A stretch of DNA of 64,000 nucleotides from Hathewaya histolytica (GTDB lineage Bacteria; Bacillota; Clostridia; Clostridiales; Clostridiaceae): the NCBI RefSeq assembly GCF_901482605.1, contig NZ_LR590481.1:1364001-1428000 (forward strand). Direction: 5' to 3'. Every line of letters starts with the position of its first letter. The stretch's first letter is position 1. The position numbers were made by a program, and so were the translations under genes. Positions 8,037 through 17,345 of the stretch are shown here, in pieces. The notes below the pieces were generated by a model, which saw only the letters and a list, made by a program, of their open reading frames with translations, was not told the DNA's origin and searched no databases.

Positions 8037-10712
8037 TTGGCATTAACTCCTATGATGACACAATACATGTCTATAAAAGAAGGATGTAAAGATTGCATTC
8101 TATTTTTTAGACTAGGCGATTTTTATGAGATGTTTTTTGAGGATGCAGTAATAGCATCTAGAGAGTTAGAACTAGTTTTAACTGGGCGAGATTGTGGATT
8201 AGAAGAAAGAGCCCCTATGTGTGGAATACCATATCATGCAGCTAATAATTACATAAGTAGACTTATTTCAAAGGGATATAAGGTTGCTATATGTGAGCAA
8301 GTAGAGGATCCTTCTAAATCTAAAGGTATAGTCAAAAGGGATATAATAAGAATAGTAACTCCTGGTACCTATACGGATACATCTTTTCTTGAAGAAGGTA
8401 AAAATAATTTCTTAATGTGTATTTATTTTAATAAAAACACAGGAGAAGTAAGCATAAGTTCCTCAGATATTTCTACTGGTGAATTTTACTGTACCTTAGG
8501 TAATTTAACACACACTCAAATATTGGATGAGATTTCAAAATTTAAACCTTCCGAAATACTTCTTAGAAAAGACGGAGCAGAAGATTTAATAGAAAATATT
8601 AGGGAGAGATTTTCAGCTACTTTAACTTTCTATGATGAAGACTATTTAGAAGAAGCTCTTGAATTAGACATAAAACAAAAGATTGAAAATCTAAAAGAGA
8701 ATATTAAAGATACTCTTAAGTCTTCTATAAATGTTTTACTTAAATATATAAATCACACACAAAAAACTCTCTTATCTAATATTACTTCTATTGAATATTA
8801 TCAAATTGTAGATTATTTAATAATAGATAATAATTCTAGAACTAATTTAGAACTTACTGAAAGCATGAAGGAAAGAAATAAGAAAGGGTCTCTTTTATGG
8901 GTTTTAGATAAGACTTCAACCTCTATGGGTGCTAGAAGACTTAGAAAATGGGTTGAACAACCTTTACTTAATAAAGAAGTAGTATTAAAAAGGCAAAATG
9001 CAGTAGAAGCGCTTATAAACAATGTATTTGCCCATGAAGATTTAAAAGAAGCTTTATCAGGAATTTATGATATTGAAAGATTGGTTGGAAAGATAAGCTC
9101 TAAAAATGTTAATGCAAAGGAACTCATAGGTCTTAAAAATTCCATATGTAAGCTTCCAAGCATAAAAAACATATTAAGTGAGTTTGAAAGTAATGTTCTT
9201 AAAGATTTATGTAATAGGCTAGATACATTAAATGATATATATATGTTATTAGATAGCTCTATTAAAGAAGATGCTCCAAATACCTTAAAAGATGGTAACA
9301 TAATAAAAGATGGTTACGATGATGATATAGATACCCTAAGATATGCCAGATCTCATGGTAAGGAATGGATAGCTAATTTAGAAAAAGAAGAGAAGAATAT
9401 TACTGGAATAAAATCTTTAAAAGTAGGATACAATAAAGTATTTGGATATTATATAGAAGTAACTAAGAGTAATTTAAATTTAGTACCAGAAGATAGGTAT
9501 ATAAGAAAGCAAACTTTAAGTAATGGAGAGCGTTACATAACGCCAGAGCTTAAAGAAATGGAAGCTAAGGTTCTTGGTGCAGAGGAAAAGTTAACTTCAT
9601 TGGAATATAACTTATTTATAAATATAAGAGACAGTATAGAAAAAGAAATAGAAAGAATGAAGGCAACAGCAACTATAATATCTGAACTTGATTGTTTAAA
9701 TTCACTAGCTACCGTAGCAAAAGAAAATAACTATGTAAAACCTATAATAAATGAAGATGGGATAATAGATATAAAAGAGGGAAGACATCCAGTAGTTGAA
9801 ATTACTCTAACAGGAAATTCTTTTGTTGAGAATGATACTTGTCTTGACAATGAAGAAAATAGGTTGTTGCTTATTACAGGTCCAAATATGGCAGGAAAAT
9901 CTACTTTTATGAGGCAAGTTGCTTTAATTACCTTAATGGCTCAACTAGGAAGTTTTGTACCTGCAAAACATGCTAATATATCTATATGTGATAGAATATT
10001 TACAAGAATAGGGGCATCTGATGACTTAGCCTCTGGAAAAAGTACCTTTATGGTAGAGATGTGGGAAGTTGCAAATATACTAAAAAATGCTACTAAAAAT
10101 AGTCTAGTTATATTAGATGAAGTTGGTAGAGGAACAAGTACTCACGATGGTTTAAGTATTGCTTGGGCGGTTATAGAGCATATAAGCAAAGAGGATACTT
10201 TAAAATGTAAGACCTTATTTGCAACTCACTATCACGAACTTATTAAATTAGAAAAAGAAATACCTGGAGTTAAAAATTATTCCATAGCTGTAAAGAAAAT
10301 AGATAATGAAGTTGTATTCTTAAGAAAGATAATAAAAGGTGGAACTGATGAATCTTATGGTATAGAGGTTGCAAAGTTAGCTGGATTACCAAATGATGTT
10401 ATAGAAAGAGCGAAAGAGATTTTAATAACATTAAAAGAAGACTCAATATCTGATACTAAAAAAGATGAATCTACAATTTTAAAGGATTCTACAAATTGCC
10501 CAACTATTAAAAATCATAATAATATAATAAAAGAAACTCATATTAAGAAGACAAATGAAAATGATATAGTACAAATTAGCTTTGAGGACATAGAAAAAAG
10601 TGAATTTTTTAATGAAATTTGTGATATAGATATTTTAAATTTAACACCTATGGATGGATTCAATAAGCTGTTTGAAATTATTCAAAAAGCTAAAAATTTA
10701 AAAGAAAGCTAG
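8037..10712 (+). CDS. mutS: DNA mismatch repair protein MutS
   Basis: An 891-aa MutS of full length. The mismatch-wedge motif is GDFYEMF at residues 27-33 (Phe29, Glu31). The C-terminal ABC-type ATPase has Walker [10 protein letters not shown] at about 615-623 and Walker [17 protein letters not shown] at about 690-706. A low-complexity linker near 805-850 precedes the C-terminal dimerisation helices. It recognises mispairs and small loops and recruits MutL, encoded directly downstream. The start is TTG at 8037 with AGGAGGAG six bases upstream. The gap after miaB is only 20 bases, so they are probably one transcript. Confidence 0.97.
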   Translation: MALTPMMTQYMSIKEGCKDCILFFRLGDFYEMFFEDAVIASRELELVLTGRDCGLEERAPMCGIPYHAANNYISRLISKGYKVAICEQVEDPSKSKGIVKRDIIRIVTPGTYTDTSFLEEGKNNFLMCIYFNKNTGEVSISSSDISTGEFYCTLGNLTHTQILDEISKFKPSEILLRKDGAEDLIENIRERFSATLTFYDEDYLEEALELDIKQKIENLKENIKDTLKSSINVLLKYINHTQKTLLSNITSIEYYQIVDYLIIDNNSRTNLELTESMKERNKKGSLLWVLDKTSTSMGARRLRKWVEQPLLNKEVVLKRQNAVEALINNVFAHEDLKEALSGIYDIERLVGKISSKNVNAKELIGLKNSICKLPSIKNILSEFESNVLKDLCNRLDTLNDIYMLLDSSIKEDAPNTLKDGNIIKDGYDDDIDTLRYARSHGKEWIANLEKEEKNITGIKSLKVGYNKVFGYYIEVTKSNLNLVPEDRYIRKQTLSNGERYITPELKEMEAKVLGAEEKLTSLEYNLFINIRDSIEKEIERMKATATIISELDCLNSLATVAKENNYVKPIINEDGIIDIKEGRHPVVEITLTGNSFVENDTCLDNEENRLLLITGPNMAGKSTFMRQVALITLMAQLGSFVPAKHANISICDRIFTRIGASDDLASGKSTFMVEMWEVANILKNATKNSLVILDEVGRGTSTHDGLSIAWAVIEHISKEDTLKCKTLFATHYHELIKLEKEIPGVKNYSIAVKKIDNEVVFLRKIIKGGTDESYGIEVAKLAGLPNDVIERAKEILITLKEDSISDTKKDESTILKDSTNCPTIKNHNNIIKETHIKKTNENDIVQISFEDIEKSEFFNEICDIDILNLTPMDGFNKLFEIIQKAKNLKES

Positions 10713-10724
10713 GTGTTTAAAGCT

Positions 10725-12611
10725 ATGATAGATAAATTGAATAGAATTAACTTATTATCTGAAGATACATCAAATAAAATAGCTGCTGGAGAGGTTGTAG
10801 AAAGACCTGCTTCAGCAGTAAAAGAATTAATTGAAAATTCTATAGATGCAGGAGCAAAAAATATATCGATTTCAATAGAAGATGGTGGAGAAACATCCAT
10901 AATAGTGTCTGACGATGGAAAAGGAATTCATCCAGAAGATATTAGGCTTGCCTTTGTTCCACATGCTACAAGTAAAATAATAGATATCAATGATATATAT
11001 AACATAACTTCTCTTGGTTTTAGGGGTGAAGCCCTAGCGAGTATAGCATCTGTATCTAAGGTATCACTAAAAAGTAGGAAACCTGAATTTGTGGAAGGTA
11101 AAGAAATAATAATTGAAGGTGGGAATATAGTAGATTTTAAAGATGTAGGTTGTAGTATAGGAACTACCATTGAAATTAGAGGCTTATTTTTCAATGTACC
11201 AGCAAGACAAAAATTTTTAAAATCTTCTAAACGAGAAGCTGCTATTATATCGGATATGATTCTTAAAATAGCACTATCTCATAGTGAAATAGCCTTTAAG
11301 TATATTAGCAATGGTAAGCAGGTTTTTTCAACTAGTGGTAATGGAGATTTATTAGAAAATATAAGGGTTTTATATGGAAAAGAGGTCTATAAAAATGTAA
11401 CTTTTTTTGAAGGACATAGTGATGTAGTATCTGTATATGGTTATATTGGGAATGCTGATATAAGCCGCGGTAGTAGGAATCGTCAAAGTATTTTTGTAAA
11501 TAAAAGAAGTATTAACAGTAAGCTTATAACTGCAGCTATAGAAAATGCTTTTAAATCATTTTTAACAGTAAATAAATTTCCTTTCTTTACAATACTTATA
11601 GATATATATCCTGAATTTGTTGATGTAAATGTCCATCCTACAAAATCAGAAATAAAATTTAAAGACGAAAGATTTATTTTTAAATTTATCTTTGATTCCG
11701 TACATCATGCACTAAAAGACTCTTTAAAAAACTCCTTTAATGTTACTTTAAGTGAAAATAAATTTGAAAATATCTACTTAAAAAACCACAACGAAGAAAG
11801 TACTAATGAAAGAATTCAAGAAAAAATGGATTTAGGCACAGATACTATGGCACTGGAAAGTTTACAGAATAATTCTATATATTATAAAGGTAGTAAAGAA
11901 GACATTTTTAAAGCTCCCAAAGAAACTAAAAGTTCAATTGAAGATGAACAACAAAATTTAAGCTATAATACAAATTATAAAGCTATAAATGAGGAATTAA
12001 CTACTATACCTATAGAAGTAAAGAAATCTAAATTTCCCGAGGTTAAAATTATAGGTCAATTTAATAATTCTTATATCTTAGGAGAAGCTTTCAAGGAATT
12101 ATATATAATTGATCAACATGCAGCCCATGAGAAAATTTTATTTGAAAGATATATGGAAGAAATAAAAAATAGGGAAGTTATATCTCAAGTTTTAGCCTTT
12201 CCTCAGGTTCAAGAACTTAGTCAAGAAGATTATGCTTTATATTATGAAAATAAAGAAGTTTTTTTTAATACAGGTTTTAATATAGAGCCCTTCGGTGAAA
12301 ACACTATTAGTATAAGGGAAGTTCCCATATTTTTAGGTGAAACTGATGTTAATAATCTTTTTAATGATATATTAGAAGATCTAAAAAACATGGGTAAAGG
12401 TGAGAAGGAACAAGTTAGGTATTTAAAAATAGCCACTCTCGCTTGTAAAGCAGCAGTAAAAGCAAATCATAATTTATCTATAGAAGAGATGTCTCATCTT
12501 TTAAATGAGCTTAGATTTATAGATCAACCTTTTACTTGTCCGCATGGTAGACCAACTATAATTAAATATACGTTGAAAGAAGTAGAGAAAGTATTTAAAA
12601 GAATTCAATAA
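10725..12611 (+). CDS. mutL: DNA mismatch repair endonuclease MutL
   Basis: A 628-aa MutL. The N-terminal GHL ATPase shows VKELIENSIDAGA (Glu34 and Asn38 by analogy with E. coli Glu29/Asn33), SDDGKGI, HATSKI and LGFRGEALASI. The C-terminal half has the metal-dependent endonuclease motif DQHAAHEKILFE (Asp463 onward) plus ACKAAVKA and CPHGRP, so this is the nicking type expected in bacteria lacking MutH. A low-complexity linker joins the halves. I chose the ATG at 10725 because AGGTG, overlapping the mutS stop, lies nine bases upstream; a GTG directly abutting the mutS stop (10713) would add four residues but has no ribosome site. Translation is probably coupled to mutS. Confidence 0.95.
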   Translation: MIDKLNRINLLSEDTSNKIAAGEVVERPASAVKELIENSIDAGAKNISISIEDGGETSIIVSDDGKGIHPEDIRLAFVPHATSKIIDINDIYNITSLGFRGEALASIASVSKVSLKSRKPEFVEGKEIIIEGGNIVDFKDVGCSIGTTIEIRGLFFNVPARQKFLKSSKREAAIISDMILKIALSHSEIAFKYISNGKQVFSTSGNGDLLENIRVLYGKEVYKNVTFFEGHSDVVSVYGYIGNADISRGSRNRQSIFVNKRSINSKLITAAIENAFKSFLTVNKFPFFTILIDIYPEFVDVNVHPTKSEIKFKDERFIFKFIFDSVHHALKDSLKNSFNVTLSENKFENIYLKNHNEESTNERIQEKMDLGTDTMALESLQNNSIYYKGSKEDIFKAPKETKSSIEDEQQNLSYNTNYKAINEELTTIPIEVKKSKFPEVKIIGQFNNSYILGEAFKELYIIDQHAAHEKILFERYMEEIKNREVISQVLAFPQVQELSQEDYALYYENKEVFFNTGFNIEPFGENTISIREVPIFLGETDVNNLFNDILEDLKNMGKGEKEQVRYLKIATLACKAAVKANHNLSIEEMSHLLNELRFIDQPFTCPHGRPTIIKYTLKEVEKVFKRIQ

Positions 12612-12623
12612 AGAGGTATATAT

Positions 12624-13565
12624 ATGAAAAAAGATTTGTTCATTTTATCTGGACCAACAGCTATTGGAAAAACAGATATATCTATAAAACTTGCAAAGCT
12701 TTTAGATGGGGAAATTATCTCAGCTGATTCTATGCAAATATATAAGCATATGGATATAGGTTCTGCTAAAATTAATAAGAATGATATGGATGACATACCA
12801 CATCATTTAATTGATTTTGTAGATCCTAGAAGGGAATTCAGTGTATCAGAATTTGCAAGTCTCTCAAAAGAAAAGATAGAGGATATAAAAAACAGAGGTC
12901 ATTTGCCTATGTTAGTAGGTGGAACTGGTCTATATCTTGATTCTTTAATATTTAATTATAATTTTGCAGAGAGTAATCGTGATGAAGAATATCGAGAATA
13001 TCTTAGGCAATTGGCAGAGGAGAAAGGAAAAGAACATATACATCAAATGTTAAAGGACGTAGACTTGGAATCCTATAACAGACTTAGCGTAAAAGATCTT
13101 AAAAGAAATATAAGAGCTTTAGAAGTTTATAAAACTACTGGCAAAACTATACGAGAAATTAATGAAGAAAGGGATATATATGATATACCTTACAATATAT
13201 ATTATTATGTACTAAACATGAACCGTAATAATTTATATGAAAGAATTAATAAAAGGGTAGATATAATGTTAGAACAAGGTCTTATAGATGAAGTTAAAGA
13301 TTTAATTTCCATGGGGCTAAGTGAAGATACTCAATCTATGAAAGGGATAGGGTATAAAGAAATTATACAATATCTTAAAGGTAAGATTTCATATGAAGAA
13401 GCTGTATATCTAATCAAAAAAGGAACTAGAAATTATGCTAAGAGACAGCTTACTTGGTTTAGAAAAGATAAAAGAGTTATATGGGTATATAAAGATGACT
13501 TTTCTTCAGAGGGAGATATTATAAACTATATATATAAGGATTTCTTAAAAAGAAAAATAAATTAA
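12624..13565 (+). CDS. miaA: tRNA dimethylallyltransferase MiaA
   Basis: A 313-aa enzyme that adds a dimethylallyl group to A37 of tRNAs reading UNN codons, giving i6A, the substrate of MiaB. It shows the P-loop GPTAIGKT at residues 9-16, [20 protein letters not shown] at about 30-49 and [11 protein letters not shown] at about 100-110, all hallmarks of the family. The dimethylallyl-diphosphate donor comes from the MEP pathway, whose IspH is encoded at the left edge of this window. AAAGAGG sits nine bases before the ATG and 12 bases separate it from mutL, so it belongs to the mutSL transcript. Confidence 0.97.
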   Translation: MKKDLFILSGPTAIGKTDISIKLAKLLDGEIISADSMQIYKHMDIGSAKINKNDMDDIPHHLIDFVDPRREFSVSEFASLSKEKIEDIKNRGHLPMLVGGTGLYLDSLIFNYNFAESNRDEEYREYLRQLAEEKGKEHIHQMLKDVDLESYNRLSVKDLKRNIRALEVYKTTGKTIREINEERDIYDIPYNIYYYVLNMNRNNLYERINKRVDIMLEQGLIDEVKDLISMGLSEDTQSMKGIGYKEIIQYLKGKISYEEAVYLIKKGTRNYAKRQLTWFRKDKRVIWVYKDDFSSEGDIINYIYKDFLKRKIN

Positions 13566-13656
13566 TAATAATTAATTAAAACTTAAAAGGATTTTAAGTA
13601 GACTTATAGAATAATTAATTTAAAGTACTTTTAATGGTACAAACGGAGGGTATGAT

Positions 13657-13896
13657 ATGAATAATAAATTAAATAGTAATTTGCAAGATATTTTCTTAAA
13701 TAATGCTAGAAAGAATAAAATAGCGGTTAATATTAGATTACTCAATGGATATAGTCTAAAAGGATTTGTAACGGGTTTTGATAGTTTTACAGTATTTTTG
13801 GACTGTAATGGAGAGCAAATACTAATATATAAACATGGAATATCAACAATTACACCTCAAAAACCGATTCTATATAATAATAATCTAAATAAATAA
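13657..13896 (+). CDS. hfq: RNA chaperone Hfq
   Basis: A 79-aa Sm-like protein forming hexameric rings that bind small RNAs and A-rich or U-rich RNA. Sm1 is [24 protein letters not shown]; the Sm2 signature reads YKHGISTI where enterobacteria have YKHAISTV. The N-terminal [13 protein letters not shown] helix is typical. The C-terminal tail is short and Asn-rich (YNNNLNK), as in Firmicutes. The miaA-hfq order is conserved widely in bacteria. ACGGAGGG lies 8 bases before the ATG. About 90 bases separate it from miaA, so it may have its own promoter. Confidence 0.96.
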   Translation: MNNKLNSNLQDIFLNNARKNKIAVNIRLLNGYSLKGFVTGFDSFTVFLDCNGEQILIYKHGISTITPQKPILYNNNLNK

Positions 13897-13930
13897 TAAT
13901 AAAGAATAGGATATATCCTATTCTTTATTA
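13897..13930. terminator. Hairpin after hfq
   Basis: A perfect 15-bp inverted repeat (TAATAAAGAATAGGA / TCCTATTCTTTATTA) with a 4-base loop directly follows the hfq stop. It lacks a long T run downstream, so it may act as a weak terminator or as a 3'-end stabiliser. Confidence 0.6.
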
Positions 13931-13962
13931 TTCACTCAAGAATATAAGGGAAAGGTGATTTT

Positions 13963-15246
13963 ATGTTAGACCAGACTTTAAATACATTAAAAGAATTTTA
14001 TAATATTGATAAGGAAGTTATAAGTATATATGAACAAGCTTTAAGTGACACAAGAGATATCTTTAAATCCTTAGATGAAATTAGGGAATATAATCAATTA
14101 AAAGTTCTAAAAGCTTTTCAGGAAGAGAGAATAAGTGATATGCATTTTACTAACTCTACAGGATATGGCTACGGGGACATTGGAAGAGATACTCTTGATA
14201 AAGTCTTTGCTAGAGTATTTAACTGTGAATCTGCTTTAGTAAGACCTCACTTTGTAAATGGAACTCATGCTATAGGAACTGCACTTTTAGGTAATCTAAA
14301 GCCAGGAGATACCATGTTATCTGTTTGTGGTACTCCATACGATACATTACATAGTATTATCGGAATCACAGAAAACTCAAAAGGTTCTTTAAAGGAGCAT
14401 GGAGTTAACTATAGATTAATAGATTTAAAAAACAATAAAGTCAATCTTGAAGAAGTTATAAAGGTTCTAAATAATGATAAATCTATAACTCTTGTACATA
14501 TACAACGTTCTACAGGATATGGATGGAGACATTCTCTTCAAGTGTGTGAAATTAAAGAAATCATTGAGGCTGTAAAATCCGTACGTGAGGACATAATCTG
14601 CTTTGTAGACAATTGTTATGGTGAGTTTATAGATACTATAGAACCAACAGATGTAGGTGCTGACCTAATTGCAGGATCTTTAATAAAAAATATAGGCGGT
14701 GGGATAGCTCCAACAGGGGGTTATATTGTTGGAAAAGAATCTTATGTAGAAAATGCTTCTTATAGATTAACTGTTCCAGGTATTGGAGCAGAATGTGGCT
14801 CTACTTTTGGAGTTATGAGGACGTTATTCCAAGGATTGTTTTTAGCTTCTCACATATCAATGGAAGCCGTTAAAGGTGCTATATTATGCTCAAGAATTAT
14901 GGAACTATTAGGTTTTGAAGTACTACCTAAATATAATGAAAAAAGAAGTGATATAATCCAATCTATTAAATTTAATGATAAAGAAAAGTTAATTCAATTT
15001 TGCAAGGGTATACAACAAGGTTCTCCTATAGATTCTTTTGTAGAATGTGAGCCATGGGATATGCCAGGATATGAAGATCAAGTAATTATGGCAGCAGGTG
15101 CATTTATTCAAGGTTCTTCTATTGAGCTTTCTGCTGATGCTCCTATTAGAGAACCTTATATTGCATATCTTCAAGGTGGACTTACCTTTGATCATTCTAA
15201 AATAGGGATTTTAATAGCAATTCAAAGAGTATTAAACTTAAAATAA
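13963..15246 (+). CDS. Methionine gamma-lyase family protein ("aluminium resistance" type)
   Basis: A 427-aa PLP enzyme of the Met_gamma_lyase family (PF06838), often labelled aluminium-resistance protein. Asp216 in CFVDNCYGEF is the expected PLP-nitrogen contact and Lys242 in GSLIKNIGGGIAPTGGYI the Schiff-base lysine. RPHFVNGTHAI at 94-104 is another family block. Its reaction in vivo is not established; cystathionine or methionine-lyase-like chemistry is inferred from fold only. GGGAAAGGTG precedes the ATG. It sits between hfq and lexA, a frequent position for this family in clostridia, and ends at a hairpin shared with lexA. Confidence 0.85.
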   Translation: MLDQTLNTLKEFYNIDKEVISIYEQALSDTRDIFKSLDEIREYNQLKVLKAFQEERISDMHFTNSTGYGYGDIGRDTLDKVFARVFNCESALVRPHFVNGTHAIGTALLGNLKPGDTMLSVCGTPYDTLHSIIGITENSKGSLKEHGVNYRLIDLKNNKVNLEEVIKVLNNDKSITLVHIQRSTGYGWRHSLQVCEIKEIIEAVKSVREDIICFVDNCYGEFIDTIEPTDVGADLIAGSLIKNIGGGIAPTGGYIVGKESYVENASYRLTVPGIGAECGSTFGVMRTLFQGLFLASHISMEAVKGAILCSRIMELLGFEVLPKYNEKRSDIIQSIKFNDKEKLIQFCKGIQQGSPIDSFVECEPWDMPGYEDQVIMAAGAFIQGSSIELSADAPIREPYIAYLQGGLTFDHSKIGILIAIQRVLNLK

Positions 15247-15265
15247 ATTAAAGAAATTTATAGAC

Positions 15266-15303
15266 AGGTATTAAGGTACAAGTTTTGCTGTACCTTAATA
15301 CCT
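15266..15303. terminator. Shared hairpin between convergent lyase gene and lexA
   Basis: A perfect 15-bp stem (AGGTATTAAGGTACA / TGTACCTTAATACCT) with an 8-base loop spans the last codons of lexA. T tracts are weak on both sides, so efficiency is uncertain. Confidence 0.6.
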
Positions 15304-15903
15304 TCTATATATGCCGACAAGTTTTCCAACAATAGAACATTCACTTACTATTATTGGTTCCATAGTGGAGTTTTCTGGTTGAAGTCTGTAATATCCATTT
15401 TCCTTAAAAAAACGTTTTATTGTAGCTTCATTATCAATAAGAGCCACTACAATGTCATTGTTTTGTGCCACATTACACTTTTCAATTATGGCATAGTCAC
15501 CATCTAAAATCCCTGAATCAATCATACTTTCTCCTGAAACCTTTAACATAAATAATTCCTTATTATTTTTAACATAATTTAAAGGTAGTGAAAAAGTATC
15601 TTCTATGTTTTCTACGGCTAAAATCGGCTGTCCAGCAGTAACTTTTCCGATTATAGGTATATCAACCATTTCCTTTTTTATTAAAGACTCTTTTAATATC
15701 TCAATAGCTCTAGGCTTAGTTGGATCTCTTCTTATATAACCTTTTTGCTCAAGTCTTGACAAATGCCCATGTACTGTTGACGTAGAACTAAGTCCTACAG
15801 ACTTACAAATTTCTCTTACAGAAGGGGGGTATCCCTTTGATTGAATTTGTGATTTTATATATTCATATATCTCTAGTTGTTTACTACCTTGTTTATTTGA
15901 CAT
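15295..15903 (-). CDS. lexA: SOS repressor LexA
   Basis: A 202-aa LexA. The N-terminal winged helix-turn-helix (residues 1-70) includes [25 protein letters not shown]. The C-terminal latent serine peptidase has the self-cleavage site Ala90-Gly91 in KVTAGQP, nucleophile Ser126 in [10 protein letters not shown] and general base Lys163 in EATIKRFF. RecA filaments, made by the recA gene at 40360-41409, trigger cleavage. GTGAGGTG lies 8 bases before the ATG. A GAAC-N4-GTTT operator abuts its own -35 element, so it should be autoregulated. It ends in a hairpin shared with the convergent lyase gene. Confidence 0.97.
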   Translation of the reverse strand: MSNKQGSKQLEIYEYIKSQIQSKGYPPSVREICKSVGLSSTSTVHGHLSRLEQKGYIRRDPTKPRAIEILKESLIKKEMVDIPIIGKVTAGQPILAVENIEDTFSLPLNYVKNNKELFMLKVSGESMIDSGILDGDYAIIEKCNVAQNNDIVVALIDNEATIKRFFKENGYYRLQPENSTMEPIIVSECSIVGKLVGIYRRY

Positions 15904-15929
15904 CTATTTCACCTCACTATGATAAAAAA

Positions 15930-15968
15930 ATTATATCACATAGATAGTAAATAATCAAACTAATGTTC
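15930..15968 (-). promoter_or_regulatory. lexA promoter with overlapping SOS box
   Basis: On the minus strand, TTGATT (15953-15958) and TATAAT (15930-15935) are separated by 17 bases. A LexA-box-like GAACATTAGTTT (15957-15968) overlaps the first bases of the -35 element, fitting autorepression. Confidence 0.75.
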
Positions 15969-16000
15969 TAATTTTCTAAATTATTATATACCTATGCTAT

Positions 16001-16745
16001 CAGGGCAAACGCATATAATTTTTAGGGCGTTAGCTCTTTTATTTTGTTGAAATAATGCTTATAATTTAAATTGTACAAAATGTTAAATTATTTTTTGAAT
16101 CTATATTGAGAGATAAAATTACAGATATAAAAGTACAAACCCTTACTACTCATGATAAAGATCATGGGAGAATTGAAACAAGAAAATACTTTTTAGTTAA
16201 TGAAATTGCATGGCTGGATAATAAAGAGGACTGGAAAAACATTCAATCCATAGGTATGGTTGAAAGAAAACGAATTGTAGGAGATAAAGAAACTTTTGAG
16301 CGAAGCTACTATATAACAAGTTTAGAGTCTATAGAGTTATTTTCAAATGCAGTTAGGCAACATTGGGGTATAGAAAATAAGCTTCATTGGGTTTTAGACG
16401 TATCTTTTAATGAAGATAAGTGTAGAGCTAGAAAAGATAATGCAGCTGAAAATTTGACTGTCTTACGACATTTAGCCTTAAATTTACTTAGACAAGAAAA
16501 AACTTTAAAGAAAAGTTTAAATATAAAAAAAGTTAGGTGTGCATTAGATAAAAAATATTTAGAAAAAGTTATCTTTGACCCTCTACGAGGTAAAGAATAA
16601 AAAGCATCTAAATACCACTAGGCGAAAACTAAGAATAACCTTCTTAATATTCAGTTTGTTTATGCTGTTTCTGTTTGATTATACATATTTTATAAAATGC
16701 ATCTCTATATTGAAATAAATACAATATAAAGATGCGTTTGCCCTG
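16001..16745 (+). mobile_element. Internally deleted ISAs1-type insertion sequence
   Basis: The 745-bp element is bounded by inverted repeats: CAGGGCAAACGCAT at 16001-16014 and its exact complement at 16732-16745, with weaker matching for about four more bases. The flanks carry a near-perfect target duplication, CCTATGCTAT (15991-16000) and TCTATGCTAT (16746-16755), nine of ten bases alike. ISAs1 elements are about 1.2-1.3 kb with 8-10-bp duplications. Inside is only the C-terminal part of the transposase, so roughly 500 bp are missing. The element lies between lexA and a zinc-ribbon gene and cannot move without a helper. Confidence 0.85.
16106..16600 (+). pseudogene. ISAs1-family transposase, C-terminal remnant
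   Basis: About 164 codons are open here against about 370 for an intact ISAs1 transposase. The remnant has HDKDHGRIETRKYFLV and the conserved C-terminal block RQHWGIENKLHWVLDVSFNED, which holds the last acidic residue of the DDE catalytic set, followed by RKDNAAENLTVLRHLALNLLR. The N-terminal half with the first two catalytic Asp residues is gone. No ribosome site precedes the TTG at 16106, and the frame is closed by a stop at 16067. The end of the frame lies about 145 bases before the right inverted repeat. Confidence 0.85.
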
Positions 16746-16764
16746 TCTATGCTATGTTACGGTA

Positions 16765-16793
16765 TTGATAAATTATAGCATTTATGATAAACT
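16765..16793 (+). promoter_or_regulatory. Possible promoter of the zinc-ribbon gene
   Basis: TTGATA (16765-16770), a 17-base spacer and TAAACT (16788-16793) lie just right of the insertion-sequence duplication and 46 bases before the gene. The -10 is imperfect. Confidence 0.4.
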
Positions 16794-16838
16794 TAAAATT
16801 CATATAAAAATAAGTTGAATTTAAAAGAGGTTGATAAT

Positions 16839-17261
16839 ATGGATAAAGAAAATACAATTGACAATTCTATATGTCCTAAATGTGGTAAAGCTGATTTTTA
16901 TTATATGGACGATATAAAATTTTGTAATATCTGTGGTGAATACATAGAACTAAAAAAAGACTCTTCTAGATCCATTAAGATTAATAAAGTTTATGATGAT
17001 AAAATACATATGGGAACAGTAAAGCTAAATAAGAGTGATTTAAATAGAATAAAGCTTAACAATGATGACTTTGTAGTAGATAAAGATAACTTAGAGAAAA
17101 ATATCATGTTAAATTATAAATTAGATACTAAAGAAGAATCATTTGATATTTTAGATATGGAAGGGTTATGGACTTATATAGAAGATGAGGATGGTTTATC
17201 AGAACTATTAGAAGATAAGTCTTTATATGAAAAAACTTCAAGGAAGAATACCCTGGTTTAA
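16839..17261 (+). CDS. Small zinc-ribbon protein of unknown function
   Basis: I do not recognise a family for this 140-aa protein. It starts with a four-cysteine zinc ribbon, CPKCG at residues 12-16 and CNICG at 29-33. The rest is hydrophilic and rich in Lys, Asp and Asn, with an acidic tail (MEGLWTYIEDEDGLSELLEDK at about 108-127). No membrane segment or signal peptide is visible. AAAGAGG lies eight bases before the ATG at 16839; a TTG at 16815 would add eight residues but has no ribosome site. It is divergent from lexA across the insertion-sequence remnant and convergent with the recombinase gene. Confidence 0.65.
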   Translation: MDKENTIDNSICPKCGKADFYYMDDIKFCNICGEYIELKKDSSRSIKINKVYDDKIHMGTVKLNKSDLNRIKLNNDDFVVDKDNLEKNIMLNYKLDTKEESFDILDMEGLWTYIEDEDGLSELLEDKSLYEKTSRKNTLV

Positions 17262-17300
17262 TTACTATAAAAAAGAATACTGACAAATAATAATAGTTAC

Positions 17301-17345
17301 AAAGATTAAAAGTCAAAGGTATTTATCCTTTGACTTTTAATCTTT
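17301..17345. terminator. Bidirectional terminator between convergent genes
   Basis: A perfect 19-bp stem (arms 17301-17319 and 17327-17345) with a 7-base loop lies between the zinc-ribbon gene and the recombinase gene, covering the last three codons of the latter. Confidence 0.8.
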
